A DNA stretch of 64,000 nt from UBA8389 sp035719105 (GTDB lineage: Bacteria; Bacteroidota; Bacteroidia; Bacteroidales; UBA1402), in NCBI GenBank assembly GCA_035719105.1, contig DASTGN010000008.1, positions 62,001-126,000 on the forward strand. The letters are read 5' to 3'. The position numbers and the translations under genes were made by a program. The notes beneath the pieces are model-generated. The model was not told the origin of the DNA. It was given only the letters and a program-made list of their open reading frames with translations, and did no database searches. Numbering within the stretch: position 1 is the stretch's first letter; every line of letters begins with the position of its first letter. Shown here piece after piece: positions 45,871 through 55,149 of the stretch.

Positions 45871-46911
45871 CTATTGAGTCTTAAATTCAAAAGTGGTACG
45901 ATGCTCATAAATATCCCCCTTTTTAAGAAGATATTGAAGCGCATCAGGCTTATTGGGAGCATCCGGGTCGAATTGTGTTTCGATACAGATGCCGTCGTAT
46001 GGTGCGTAGCGTTCGCCCGACTTACCAGGAAGTGTAGATTGGAGGAAGCCGGCTGAATAGATGATCACGCTAGGTTTTGTTGTTTTAACGGTCAAAACCC
46101 TGCCAGACTTAGGTTCTACCAATTCTGCCGCTGTTCTTAATCCTTCCATTTGGTCGTTTAAAACAAAACAGTGGTTGTATCCCTTATTATTCAACAACCA
46201 AGGGTCGGCATCAAAGATATTACTGCCGATTCGTTTTAGTTTTGAAAAATCAAATACGGTATTTCGAACATCGGTAATTTCACCCGTCGGAATGAATTGA
46301 TCATTTGTCATCAGGGCCTTGGTCGAAGGTATGCGTAGCCAATGGTCCAATATTTTCCCCTTGCCCTCCAAGTTAAAATAAGCATGATTGGTAAGGTTCA
46401 CAAAGGTGTCCTTGTCTGAAACCGCTTTATAATGTATCGAGACCTCTTGATCTTCAGAAAACTGGTATGAAATTTCCACATGTAAATTTCCGGGATATCC
46501 ACCTTCGCCGTCAGGGCTGAATAACGAAAAAGTTACACCTTCAGAGCTGATATCCCATTGAAAAACCCGTTGATGTAATCCCGAGAAACCACCATGATTG
46601 GTATTCATGCCATCGTTTTTATCCAACGAATACCATTGACCTTGACAGTAAAAACCGGCATTTCCTATACGATTGGCATAGCGACCGATTGTTCTTCCAA
46701 CATATGCTGTATCTGCTAGATAACCCTCAAGATTTGGATAACCAAGTAAAACATCCTCCAGGCTTCCTACCCTATCCGGCACAATAGCTGAAACCCAAGT
46801 GGCCCCATAATTGGTCAACTCAAAGCTGGCACCCGACTGGCAGTGAATTCGGAATAGAAAGACCTCCACTCCGGTGGGCGTCGTACCGAATGCCTCTTTT
46901 TCAATTTTCAT
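45871..46911 (-). CDS. galM: Aldose 1-epimerase (mutarotase)
   Basis: A 346-residue enzyme of normal GalM length without a signal peptide, so cytoplasmic. Key blocks: RTIGRYANRIGNAGF, the catalytic His in NLTNHAYFNLEG near residue 180 and the catalytic Glu in GICIETQFDPDAPN near 313. It interconverts alpha and beta anomers of galactose or glucose so that galactokinase can use sugar released by the alpha-galactosidases. It follows the GH36 gene by 6 bases and is co-transcribed with it. It converges on the hybrid sensor gene with a 23-base gap. Confidence 0.93.
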   Translation of the reverse strand: MKIEKEAFGTTPTGVEVFLFRIHCQSGASFELTNYGATWVSAIVPDRVGSLEDVLLGYPNLEGYLADTAYVGRTIGRYANRIGNAGFYCQGQWYSLDKNDGMNTNHGGFSGLHQRVFQWDISSEGVTFSLFSPDGEGGYPGNLHVEISYQFSEDQEVSIHYKAVSDKDTFVNLTNHAYFNLEGKGKILDHWLRIPSTKALMTNDQFIPTGEITDVRNTVFDFSKLKRIGSNIFDADPWLLNNKGYNHCFVLNDQMEGLRTAAELVEPKSGRVLTVKTTKPSVIIYSAGFLQSTLPGKSGERYAPYDGICIETQFDPDAPNKPDALQYLLKKGDIYEHRTTFEFKTQ

Positions 46912-46917
46912 TCAATA

Positions 46918-49104
46918 TTATTTGGATGTCAATTTGATGATTTTACTGTCAAACTCGTTATAAAGGGTAAAGCGTATGCCGTACTTCATCAGGTAATCAC
47001 CTGAAAAGGTTTTACCGTCCAGCGGTGAAAACCAAGAATAGGATTTTGGATCTTTATTGACTTCTGTCAGCGTATACATTTTTTTCGGATCCAAGCCTTT
47101 GAGAATAAGTGGTTGTGTGTTACCGGTAATCGTTTTACGAAGTAAATAAGTAAAAACCACAGCTTCATCACAATTGTCGCTAACATACATCAATGCTGTG
47201 CGCGTGTTGGTATAGGGTGAAAGCAAGCGATACATGTCACCAAATTGAACAACGCCCCTAATTTTGTAATATTCTTGAATGGCTTTTTTGGAGAATTCTT
47301 TGTCTTCTGCAGACATGTCTTTTGGTTGCAAATCCATTCCCAGTTTTGCGGCCATAGCGACATCAAAACGGAATTTCAAGGGAGTAGAACGACCTGTAAT
47401 GTGATTAGGCACTACTGAAACATGACTGGCCAGCGCCATGGCAGGGAAGAAATAAGTCGTCCCCCATTGAATGAAAATCCGATCCAAAGCATCGGTGTTG
47501 TCACTGATCCAAAATTCATCAAAATAAGGCAAACTTCCATACTCGATTCGACCGCCTCCGCCAGAACACAACATCATGGATACATCCTGATATTTTGTCC
47601 GAACTCGTTTCATCACACTATACAATCCATTCACATAATCGATCCACAAATGAGATTGTTGATTGGGTTGTTCGTAAGAAGAGCCTGAATTGGTTATAAT
47701 TCTGTTGCAGTCCCACTTAATATAAGCAATTCCGGGATTTTCGGTCAGTGTTTTGTCGATAACCGAATACACATATTCCTGCACTTTTGGATTGGACAAA
47801 TCCAGTATCAACTGATTGCGAACCAAATCGAGCGGGCGGTTGGGTTGGGTTATTACCCAGTCGGGATGTTTTTCGTACAATTCACTTTTGGGATTGACCA
47901 TTTCGGGCTCCAACCAAATACCGAATTTGATATGATTTTTAGTAGCTTCATCGACTAGGTATCCCAAACCATTGGGCAGCTTTTTCTTGTTTACCATCCA
48001 ATCACCTAATCCAGCATTATCGTTGTTTCTGGGATATTTGTCGCCAAACCAGCCATCATCCAGTAAAAACAATTCAAAACCCATGTCTGAAGCATCTTTG
48101 ATAATGCCTTTCAACACTTCTTCGTTGAAATCAAAATAGGTTGCTTCCCAATTGTTCAACAAAGTTGTTCTGGTTTTATCGCCTTTGTACAAACCAAATT
48201 TTTTCGCCCATTTATGAAAATTTCGAGTGATTTCACCCGATCCATTCGAAGAAAATGTGTACAAAAATGCAGGTGTTTTAAAAACGGCTTTGGGTTTGAG
48301 GCTGTATTGTGAGGCATAAGGATTTATGCCTGCTAAAACATGCAAACTTTCCAGTTGATCGACCTCAAAAGTCATGTTCCAACTTCCTGACCATGCCAAC
48401 GTTCCTCCAATTACCTGACCAGCATCTTCTTGAACTTTATCATTCAGCGACAAAAGAAAACAGGGATGCGCATAGCCTGTTGCTCGCACACCCAGCTTGG
48501 AATCAAGAACCTTAAGGCCTCTTGTCAATTTGACTTCTTCCATTTTCATTTCTTCTGCCCAATTGCCATAAAATTCGGTCAAATAATAACTGGGTTGATT
48601 AAAAGATAGATGAGACGAAGCGTAATTGTACAGCATAACATCTTTCTTTTCTGAATGTGACATTTCTGCCCATTGTTCAATGACGTTTTCTTTTTGATAC
48701 GCTCTATAGACCAATTTTACGTAAAAAGGGAAATAACTGTCTTTCAGTAAAATTTCTGTTTGTTCAATATCATCCGAAATCGTTGATTTCGTGCAGCTTT
48801 CAAATATTAGTTCCGTTGAAGTATTCCCATCAGCATGTACTATTCGTAGGGCTGCTTCGTTCAGATAAGAAGTACCAAAAGTCGGATAAGCTTCGATGTT
48901 TCCAGTTTGAATTTCATCGCAATCAGTACTGTTTAGAGCCTTCCCATAATAGGATTGGCGAAGTTTATCGTTCTTGTCTACTTTGTAAACCAGTACATTG
49001 TCATTTGTTGTTATCCTTATGGTTGTTTCGTTGGCAGCCATGGCTTTATTGGAAATGAAACAGACTAAAACAGATAACAAAATGGTGTGTTTTAAAGAGA
49101 GCAT
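46918..49104 (-). CDS. GH36 alpha-galactosidase, secreted (copy 2)
   Basis: A 728-residue paralogue of the enzyme at 39415-41619, with a signal peptide (about 1-23, ending AMAA). It carries ELFLLDDGWFGDKYPRNND, the nucleophile Asp in YIKWDCNRI near residue 464, the acid/base Asp in WISDNTDALDR near 533 and the CSGGGGRIEY loop. The two copies are the same length and collinear throughout but clearly diverged, so they may differ in linkage or aglycone. This copy pairs with the mutarotase. A 118-base gap separates it from the AraC gene upstream; no exact promoter motif was found there. Confidence 0.93.
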   Translation of the reverse strand: MLSLKHTILLSVLVCFISNKAMAANETTIRITTNDNVLVYKVDKNDKLRQSYYGKALNSTDCDEIQTGNIEAYPTFGTSYLNEAALRIVHADGNTSTELIFESCTKSTISDDIEQTEILLKDSYFPFYVKLVYRAYQKENVIEQWAEMSHSEKKDVMLYNYASSHLSFNQPSYYLTEFYGNWAEEMKMEEVKLTRGLKVLDSKLGVRATGYAHPCFLLSLNDKVQEDAGQVIGGTLAWSGSWNMTFEVDQLESLHVLAGINPYASQYSLKPKAVFKTPAFLYTFSSNGSGEITRNFHKWAKKFGLYKGDKTRTTLLNNWEATYFDFNEEVLKGIIKDASDMGFELFLLDDGWFGDKYPRNNDNAGLGDWMVNKKKLPNGLGYLVDEATKNHIKFGIWLEPEMVNPKSELYEKHPDWVITQPNRPLDLVRNQLILDLSNPKVQEYVYSVIDKTLTENPGIAYIKWDCNRIITNSGSSYEQPNQQSHLWIDYVNGLYSVMKRVRTKYQDVSMMLCSGGGGRIEYGSLPYFDEFWISDNTDALDRIFIQWGTTYFFPAMALASHVSVVPNHITGRSTPLKFRFDVAMAAKLGMDLQPKDMSAEDKEFSKKAIQEYYKIRGVVQFGDMYRLLSPYTNTRTALMYVSDNCDEAVVFTYLLRKTITGNTQPLILKGLDPKKMYTLTEVNKDPKSYSWFSPLDGKTFSGDYLMKYGIRFTLYNEFDSKIIKLTSK

Positions 49105-49222
49105 GATGGTTATGTTTTTTTATGTAGTATAATTGGATGAGCAGGCAAAGAAACAATAATATTGACTTTCAATCCATAGAACTATTTATTTCGTGCATGG
49201 ACAATCTTATTAAAAACGTGGT

Positions 49223-50110
49223 TTAGCCTTTTTTCAATTCTCTATATTCGGAAGGTGATAACCCAATATTTTTCTTGAATATTCTTGAAAAATACAAGGC
49301 ATCCTCAAACCCAATTTTCAAACTGATTTGGTTGATTTTCATATCGGTGAAATCCAATAACTGACACGCTTTCTGAATACGAAGATGATTCAAATACTGT
49401 AACGGAGAATAGCTTGTTTTTTTGTGAAACAACAACGATAGATGGGACGTTGACAAACCGACTTGCTCAGCAAGACTTATCAAGGTCAGTTTGTGTTCGA
49501 TATTTTCGTGCAGATAATGAATCAAATCATCAATAACGTCTTTCTTTTTGGAGATCAGCACAACACTATCACGATATTCACCTAAAAACTTCATAGAACC
49601 CAAGAAATGAAACAAACTGGTTATAGAATAGTATATATTATTCATACTCAGATTCTTACTTAGAGTATTGAAAATTTCTTCGAACAATTGAATGCGTTCT
49701 TGAATTCGTGAATTGGAATTTGGAAAAATGTCGGTTGGGTGATCAAATCCTTCCGCAAAAAAAGCAGCTTTTTCTCCGTCAAAGTGCATCCAATAAATTG
49801 TCCACGGTCTGGTTCGACTGCTTCCATACTTATGCGAGATACCCTTGGGGAGAATAAAAAATTGATGAGGTTTAACCAGGTCGCGCTTTCCGTTAATTTC
49901 AAACCAACCCTCACCGTCAATACAATAAATTAAAACAAATTGAACGACTTCTTCTTTTTTCCGCTCCATATAATGAAATGAAGCTTGCGGATAATAACCT
50001 ATGTGGGTAATGTGCAAATCCTTACCGAAAAAATCATTTTTCAGATTCTGAATGATGGATGCCGGTACGATAATTGACCTTTCCCCTTTGAAGCCCTCTT
50101 TTTTTGCCAT
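49223..50110 (-). CDS. AraC-family transcriptional regulator
   Basis: A 295-residue cytoplasmic protein. The N-terminal cupin-like ligand domain (about 20-165) includes DGEGWFEINGKRDLVKPHQF and the YWMHFDG block common in sugar-sensing members. The C-terminal double HTH (about 195-293) has SLAEQVGLSTSHLSLLFHKK and IGFEDALYFSRIFKKNIGLS. It lies 47 bases after the SusD gene but has its own -7 motif, so it can be made independently. A second regulator beside the hybrid sensor suggests layered control, perhaps by a free monosaccharide. Confidence 0.92.
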   Translation of the reverse strand: MAKKEGFKGERSIIVPASIIQNLKNDFFGKDLHITHIGYYPQASFHYMERKKEEVVQFVLIYCIDGEGWFEINGKRDLVKPHQFFILPKGISHKYGSSRTRPWTIYWMHFDGEKAAFFAEGFDHPTDIFPNSNSRIQERIQLFEEIFNTLSKNLSMNNIYYSITSLFHFLGSMKFLGEYRDSVVLISKKKDVIDDLIHYLHENIEHKLTLISLAEQVGLSTSHLSLLFHKKTSYSPLQYLNHLRIQKACQLLDFTDMKINQISLKIGFEDALYFSRIFKKNIGLSPSEYRELKKG

Positions 50111-50126
50111 TTATAGACGAATTATT

Positions 50127-50134
50127 CAAATGTA
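50127..50134 (-). promoter_or_regulatory. -7 promoter motif for the AraC gene
   Basis: Minus-strand TACATTTG, exact TAnnTTTG match, 17 bases before the AraC ATG ending at 50110, within the 47-base gap after SusD. Confidence 0.5.
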
Positions 50135-50157
50135 ACTTTTTGAACTTCGAGCAGTAT

Positions 50158-51912
50158 TTATTTTACAAACCATGCATTGATATCCATCAATTTTGATTTC
50201 ATGGAAAGTGCATCTTCGAATTTAGCAGAAACTTTTTCAGCCATCAAAGTTGGATGATTGTTCCGATGGTGAGAAATACGCAACAGATCGAAAAATCGAT
50301 TTCCTTCGAACGAAGTTTCAGCAGCCATTTCATCCAAAATTCGTAACTCAACCCATTCTATAGAGTCCTGATGCGCAGCTTGAATATCCGATACATCCAC
50401 TGATGGAATTTTTACAGGCTTACCGTTTGTGTCAACACCATCCAAATATTTTGTGAAATTTGGTATCACATAAACCTTGGTATCCTTGGGTATTCCATAT
50501 CCACGTCCACGTGCAGCAATGGGCACGTTTTGGTCAAAAACTGCATTCTGAAAATTCAAATAAGACTCCCCGCCCCCAACTTCAGCAGGGTTGACAAATG
50601 CAGGGTTTGATATAGTACTGCTTGTAAGACCATACTTAAGTCCTGAAAAAGCTAATGAAGGTTTTCCGGAACGGTTAACAGCTTCTAAATAACGTAAATA
50701 AAGATGAGGAATGCGGTATACCGGCAATTGCGTTTGATATACCAATTTATTAGGAATGAACTGATTAGAAGGATCCGATCCTGAATTGGATTCGTTTGCC
50801 CTATAAAAGTATTTGTAAATGAGCCGTAAGGAATTGCTTTCGGTCGTAGATTCAAAAGAATAGGCATCTCCATACTGCAATTTCTTTTTTGAGAAAGAGA
50901 TGTTTCCACGCAAATCGCCTTCTGTGGTTGCAGTGATGGCATTTCCTAATTTGTCAGCAAAGAAATGAGGTGCCAGACTCATAAAGTCTACAAAATTCTT
51001 CGTCGGTAGAATGCTTGCCTTATCATTATAACTAAGGCTGACCAAGCTACTGTGCAATCCCCTTGGATCTGTGTTGTATTGAATCGATGAGATTGCTTCA
51101 TTTAAATAGCTGTCTCTATGATTGTTAAACACATCATCAAAAGTGGTACTTGTCCAACGACTGGCATAATCGGCTGTCAGGACTACTGCATGTGTTTGAA
51201 TATAATTGTAGTACTGTTCAGCGGCCTTTTCGTAATTGTTTTGATATAAGAACAAATCACCCAACAAAATTTGAACAGGCACGAAGTTGTTTGGTGATAC
51301 ATTGGAAGATGGTAATGGGACGTTTGCAAAAGGTTCCAGATCGTTTATCAGCCGGCTTACCAGTTCATCCAAAGACAACACTTCTTGTTGCATGCCGGAA
51401 GCGTTCATATCCAACATGGGGTCTTGAAAATAGACCGCATTGCCAAATATTTGTGCAAGTTGAAAGTACGTCCAAGCCCGAATGGTTTTGATTTCGACAT
51501 ATGCTGGCAACATCACTTTTTCATTTTGGATGACTAAAGCAGTATCCATCCGTTGCAGAGCAAAATTACAGTTATTGATGACCGAGTAATAATCGTGTTT
51601 GTCCAAAAATTCGTTACCTGAAGTTATTTGAAATTGATTGATTTCTTTTAGCGAAAGGGGTGAATTTTCTGATACCGTCATCAAATCACCTCTCAGTTCT
51701 CCAAACAGGACGTATTTATCACCTATTTTTTGTACCTGTGACAAGATACCAGAGATACTGTAAAACAAATCAGTGGAACTCTTAAGTTGGTTCGCTTCTT
51801 CAAATGCAATTCGGGAAGAACTGGTTTCCAACATGTCCTGACAAGAAAGTGTCAAGAAAAGTGTCATTGGAATGAGCAATAGCGGAACTCGTATTTTAGC
51901 GTTGAATTTCAT
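50158..51912 (-). CDS. SusD/RagB-family nutrient-binding lipoprotein (pair 2)
   Basis: A 584-residue protein of typical SusD length. The export signal ends in a lipobox (FLTLSC, Cys near residue 24), so it is outer-membrane anchored and acts as the lid on its SusC partner. The N-terminal TPR-like helices include YYSVINNCNFALQRMD and IKTIRAWTYFQLAQIFG; the C-terminal SusD domain includes EGNRFFDLLRISHHRN. It binds the target glycan at the surface. It follows its SusC by 14 bases. Confidence 0.92.
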   Translation of the reverse strand: MKFNAKIRVPLLLIPMTLFLTLSCQDMLETSSSRIAFEEANQLKSSTDLFYSISGILSQVQKIGDKYVLFGELRGDLMTVSENSPLSLKEINQFQITSGNEFLDKHDYYSVINNCNFALQRMDTALVIQNEKVMLPAYVEIKTIRAWTYFQLAQIFGNAVYFQDPMLDMNASGMQQEVLSLDELVSRLINDLEPFANVPLPSSNVSPNNFVPVQILLGDLFLYQNNYEKAAEQYYNYIQTHAVVLTADYASRWTSTTFDDVFNNHRDSYLNEAISSIQYNTDPRGLHSSLVSLSYNDKASILPTKNFVDFMSLAPHFFADKLGNAITATTEGDLRGNISFSKKKLQYGDAYSFESTTESNSLRLIYKYFYRANESNSGSDPSNQFIPNKLVYQTQLPVYRIPHLYLRYLEAVNRSGKPSLAFSGLKYGLTSSTISNPAFVNPAEVGGGESYLNFQNAVFDQNVPIAARGRGYGIPKDTKVYVIPNFTKYLDGVDTNGKPVKIPSVDVSDIQAAHQDSIEWVELRILDEMAAETSFEGNRFFDLLRISHHRNNHPTLMAEKVSAKFEDALSMKSKLMDINAWFVK

Positions 51913-51926
51913 AGCTGTAACATTTT

Positions 51927-54900
51927 TTACAAGTTGATGGTCACTCCCAAATTAAATGAGCGGGTTTGAGGTGTAAGCCCGGCATCGATTCCCTGATAAA
52001 GTACAGAATTCCCATACGATACTTCAGGATCTGCTCCCAAATAATTGGTCAGTGTGTATAAATTGTTGACCGCCCCCCAAATGGTAAGTCCTTGTACGAA
52101 GGTAGATTGAATCGGCAAGTCATAAGACATGGATAATGTTTTGAAGCGCAAATACGAACCATCCTCGATCCAGCGATCTGAGAAGCGAGCATTACCCATC
52201 GGATCTCCATAAGTGGCTCGAGGTATATCGGTTTCCTGACCATTGGCAACCCAACGGTTCTGCATGGCAGTTGTTTGGTTGTAAATTGTCTTACCTGATT
52301 CTAAATTGGCTCGTAATGCGTTATAAATATCATTTCCATAAACATATGTAAATAAGGCATTTACTTTGAAGTTGCCGTGAGTGACATTTAGCATGAAATT
52401 TCCATAAAAATCAGGATTGGGATTCCCAATTACTTGTTTGTCTTGAGCATCAATGATCTGATCGGTATTTAAGTTTTCGAAATGCATATCCCCAGCTGCA
52501 AATGGTATCAATTTACCAGTTCTGTCTTGAATAGACAAATTGGCATCGGTCGCCTGTTGAGTGGTTGAAAAGACTCCAAGCGTTTTATAGCCATAAAAAA
52601 CACCTGCCGGAAGACCCTTTTTGGTTAATACCTGACCACCCATGACATCCGATAAGTAGAAATCTTCATTCAAGGACGTTATCGTATTTTTATAGTGTCC
52701 GATGTTTGCACTAAGATCCATTTTCCAAGCCCGCTGATCGAGGACGCGAACAGTCGTCGAGATGTCGAATCCTGTATTTTGCAGAGAACCTCCATTGCTC
52801 CAATAAGTCAGGAGACCAGCATACTCATTCAGTTTCTTGTTCACCAACAAATTGTTTGTCCGAGAGGAATAAAGTTCTGTACGGATACTCCATTTGTTGT
52901 CAAACAAACTCAGGTCCAACGCAGCATGCGCCATACCCGTTGTTTCCCATAGAAGTTTTTCATTGCCGACGTTTCCGAGAATGAGACCATTGGCTTTGTC
53001 TCGATACTTGATGGATTCAAAGTACGAACGGGATGCATAATCCGGCAATCCGTCATTACCTGAAACATCGTAACCAGCGGTTAGTTTCAAAAAGTTTACC
53101 TGATCCATCTGGCTCATAAATTCCTCCGACGATACCACCCAACCTACTGTTGCTGATGGAAATAAACCCCATGGCACAGAACCGATTGTCATTAAACTTT
53201 CTGCCTTTTTCCCTAATCGGGAAGAAGCATCCATGGCCATCGAGATATTTAAAAGATACTTATTTTGATAAGCGTAATCTGCATTCGCATACCAGGAAAT
53301 GGATTTCCAATTGTTATCTACTCCATCCGAAAAACGTAAGGAGGACGTAGTATTGGTCAACTGGGTCATGTTGTCCGAACCTGTATTGTAACCATTCGCA
53401 TAGTTGGATTTATAGGTGTCGGTATCAAATCGGTATCCGCCAAAAACCTTTAAAGACTGAATAGCGTTTTGCAAGGCATTCCAACGAATGAAGCCGTCCA
53501 AAACTTGCGAAGTATGCACATCCATACGATCTTGCACCTTGTTTCTGGAAACGGCGTAAATTTCACCTTGCTCATTAAACAGAGCTTGTTCGGCAACACC
53601 ACCATCCGGTGTGAATGAATTCTCGTTTAACTTATTCCAACCAAACGAGTAAATGAAGCCAAGCTTCAACTTATCTTTAATCAAATCAAATTCTGGTCGT
53701 AGAATCGTGTTCAAACCATATTGCTTGTTGCGTCCAATTCCTACTTGTGTCAGTGAGAGCGGGTTGCCTATTCGAAGTTCATCCACATCGCTCAACCTCG
53801 CACTTAATTGTCCGTTGTTGTTGTATTGGTGGGGATTGTAAAGAGGCGACTTGATGAGTGACAAAAAATAGGGTGAAGATATGCTATCAATTCCATCGTT
53901 TCTCAGACTGTTGGATGCTTGTGTGAAAGCTACATCCATCGCTAGTTTTAGCCTTTCCGACAATTTGATATCCGAATTGAAACGAACATTAAATCGATCG
54001 AATCCAGTATTCTGGATGTTTCCGTCCGTTTTATTATAACCTAAGGATAAGGCAATTAGCGCAACGTCACTTCCACCCTTCACACGTACGCCATAATTTT
54101 GTGTCATCGCTCCTCCGTTGATCAGGCCCAACCAGTCCGTCTGGTTGTGGTTGGCATTGTAATAAGGTTTCGTCTTGTTGTCATCCAAAAATTTTAATTT
54201 ATCTACAGCTGTAGAATTATCATACATACCGCGAACAATATCCGAAGCATATAATCGATATTCCGAAGCATTCATCACGGGGACAGTCTGGAACGGACTT
54301 TTGAATCCAGACGAAATCGTCGCTGATATTTCTGTTGCCGCATTATGAGCTCTTTTGGTATCAATTAGTATAACGCCGTTGGCTCCCTTGGCTCCATAAA
54401 GCGAAGTTCCACTTTTCAATACCGTGATTTTTTCAACGTCATTGGGGTCGATTAAGGACAGTTTATCATTAAAGAAACCAGCATGCATGGATTCATTATC
54501 AGCCGACATTTGCCAAACCACGCCATCCACAACGTACAAAGGCTGAGCTGTGGCATTCAAGGAATTCAATCCATGAACAAATACGGAGGAACCACTGCCT
54601 GTCATACCGGAGTGATTAGCTCCATAAACTTGTCCGATCAATCCGGAAGTAATGTTTTCACTTAAAGTTGGCGTTCCCTGCTCAGAAGGAAGTGCTGTCA
54701 CCGATTTTTGAGCATGAAAGTTGTTGTCATTATAAAAAGATTGGCCTATCGTTTTTTGCAACATTTTAATTAACTGATAGTTCGACCCTTTAAGTGCAAC
54801 AATCTGATCATTATAACCAGGTGCATCTATCAATAAGGTGACATTTAAGTTCGGTACATTCAATTCAAATTGACCGTCCGAATTGGACATCGTGGTCATT

Positions 54901-55133
54901 TGTGTATTGACGACACTGACTCGAGCACCAGCAAAACCTTGCTTTGTGCTTAAATCTATCACTTTACCTTTTACCGTTAAACCAACTGATTTATTTGATT
55001 GAGCTTTCGACTTATTTACAGCATTTTGTGCAGATAAAGTTTGGACCAATGCCGCTAACAGAATAAGCACCAAATATTTTATAGGAAAATGGTTTTTCAT
55101 GCCAATTGCAGTATATGATTTATTATTTTTCAT
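51927..55133 (-). CDS. SusC/RagA-family TonB-linked outer-membrane transporter (pair 2)
   Basis: A 1068-residue importer. After the signal peptide comes a carboxypeptidase-regulatory-like domain (LTVKGKVIDLSTKQGFAGAR, about 51-125), then the plug with LYVVDGVVWQ and VEKITVLKSGTSLYGAKGAN, and a 22-strand barrel ending GVTINL. It moves oligosaccharides across the outer membrane using TonB energy. An in-frame ATG at 55100 gives a more standard signal peptide (MKNHFPIKYLVLILL), so the start is uncertain. The plug region is more divergent than in pair 1. It follows a FAS1 lipoprotein gene by 16 bases. Confidence 0.92.
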   Translation of the reverse strand: MKNNKSYTAIGMKNHFPIKYLVLILLAALVQTLSAQNAVNKSKAQSNKSVGLTVKGKVIDLSTKQGFAGARVSVVNTQMTTMSNSDGQFELNVPNLNVTLLIDAPGYNDQIVALKGSNYQLIKMLQKTIGQSFYNDNNFHAQKSVTALPSEQGTPTLSENITSGLIGQVYGANHSGMTGSGSSVFVHGLNSLNATAQPLYVVDGVVWQMSADNESMHAGFFNDKLSLIDPNDVEKITVLKSGTSLYGAKGANGVILIDTKRAHNAATEISATISSGFKSPFQTVPVMNASEYRLYASDIVRGMYDNSTAVDKLKFLDDNKTKPYYNANHNQTDWLGLINGGAMTQNYGVRVKGGSDVALIALSLGYNKTDGNIQNTGFDRFNVRFNSDIKLSERLKLAMDVAFTQASNSLRNDGIDSISSPYFLSLIKSPLYNPHQYNNNGQLSARLSDVDELRIGNPLSLTQVGIGRNKQYGLNTILRPEFDLIKDKLKLGFIYSFGWNKLNENSFTPDGGVAEQALFNEQGEIYAVSRNKVQDRMDVHTSQVLDGFIRWNALQNAIQSLKVFGGYRFDTDTYKSNYANGYNTGSDNMTQLTNTTSSLRFSDGVDNNWKSISWYANADYAYQNKYLLNISMAMDASSRLGKKAESLMTIGSVPWGLFPSATVGWVVSSEEFMSQMDQVNFLKLTAGYDVSGNDGLPDYASRSYFESIKYRDKANGLILGNVGNEKLLWETTGMAHAALDLSLFDNKWSIRTELYSSRTNNLLVNKKLNEYAGLLTYWSNGGSLQNTGFDISTTVRVLDQRAWKMDLSANIGHYKNTITSLNEDFYLSDVMGGQVLTKKGLPAGVFYGYKTLGVFSTTQQATDANLSIQDRTGKLIPFAAGDMHFENLNTDQIIDAQDKQVIGNPNPDFYGNFMLNVTHGNFKVNALFTYVYGNDIYNALRANLESGKTIYNQTTAMQNRWVANGQETDIPRATYGDPMGNARFSDRWIEDGSYLRFKTLSMSYDLPIQSTFVQGLTIWGAVNNLYTLTNYLGADPEVSYGNSVLYQGIDAGLTPQTRSFNLGVTINL

Positions 55134-55149
55134 GGTTTACACTTCCCTT

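Noticed and set aside
39379..49139. Octamer ATTGGATG shared by the gaps before the GH-D gene (39378-39385) and the second GH36 gene (49132-49139)
   Set aside because: With gaps of this size one shared octamer is expected by chance, and no third copy was found.
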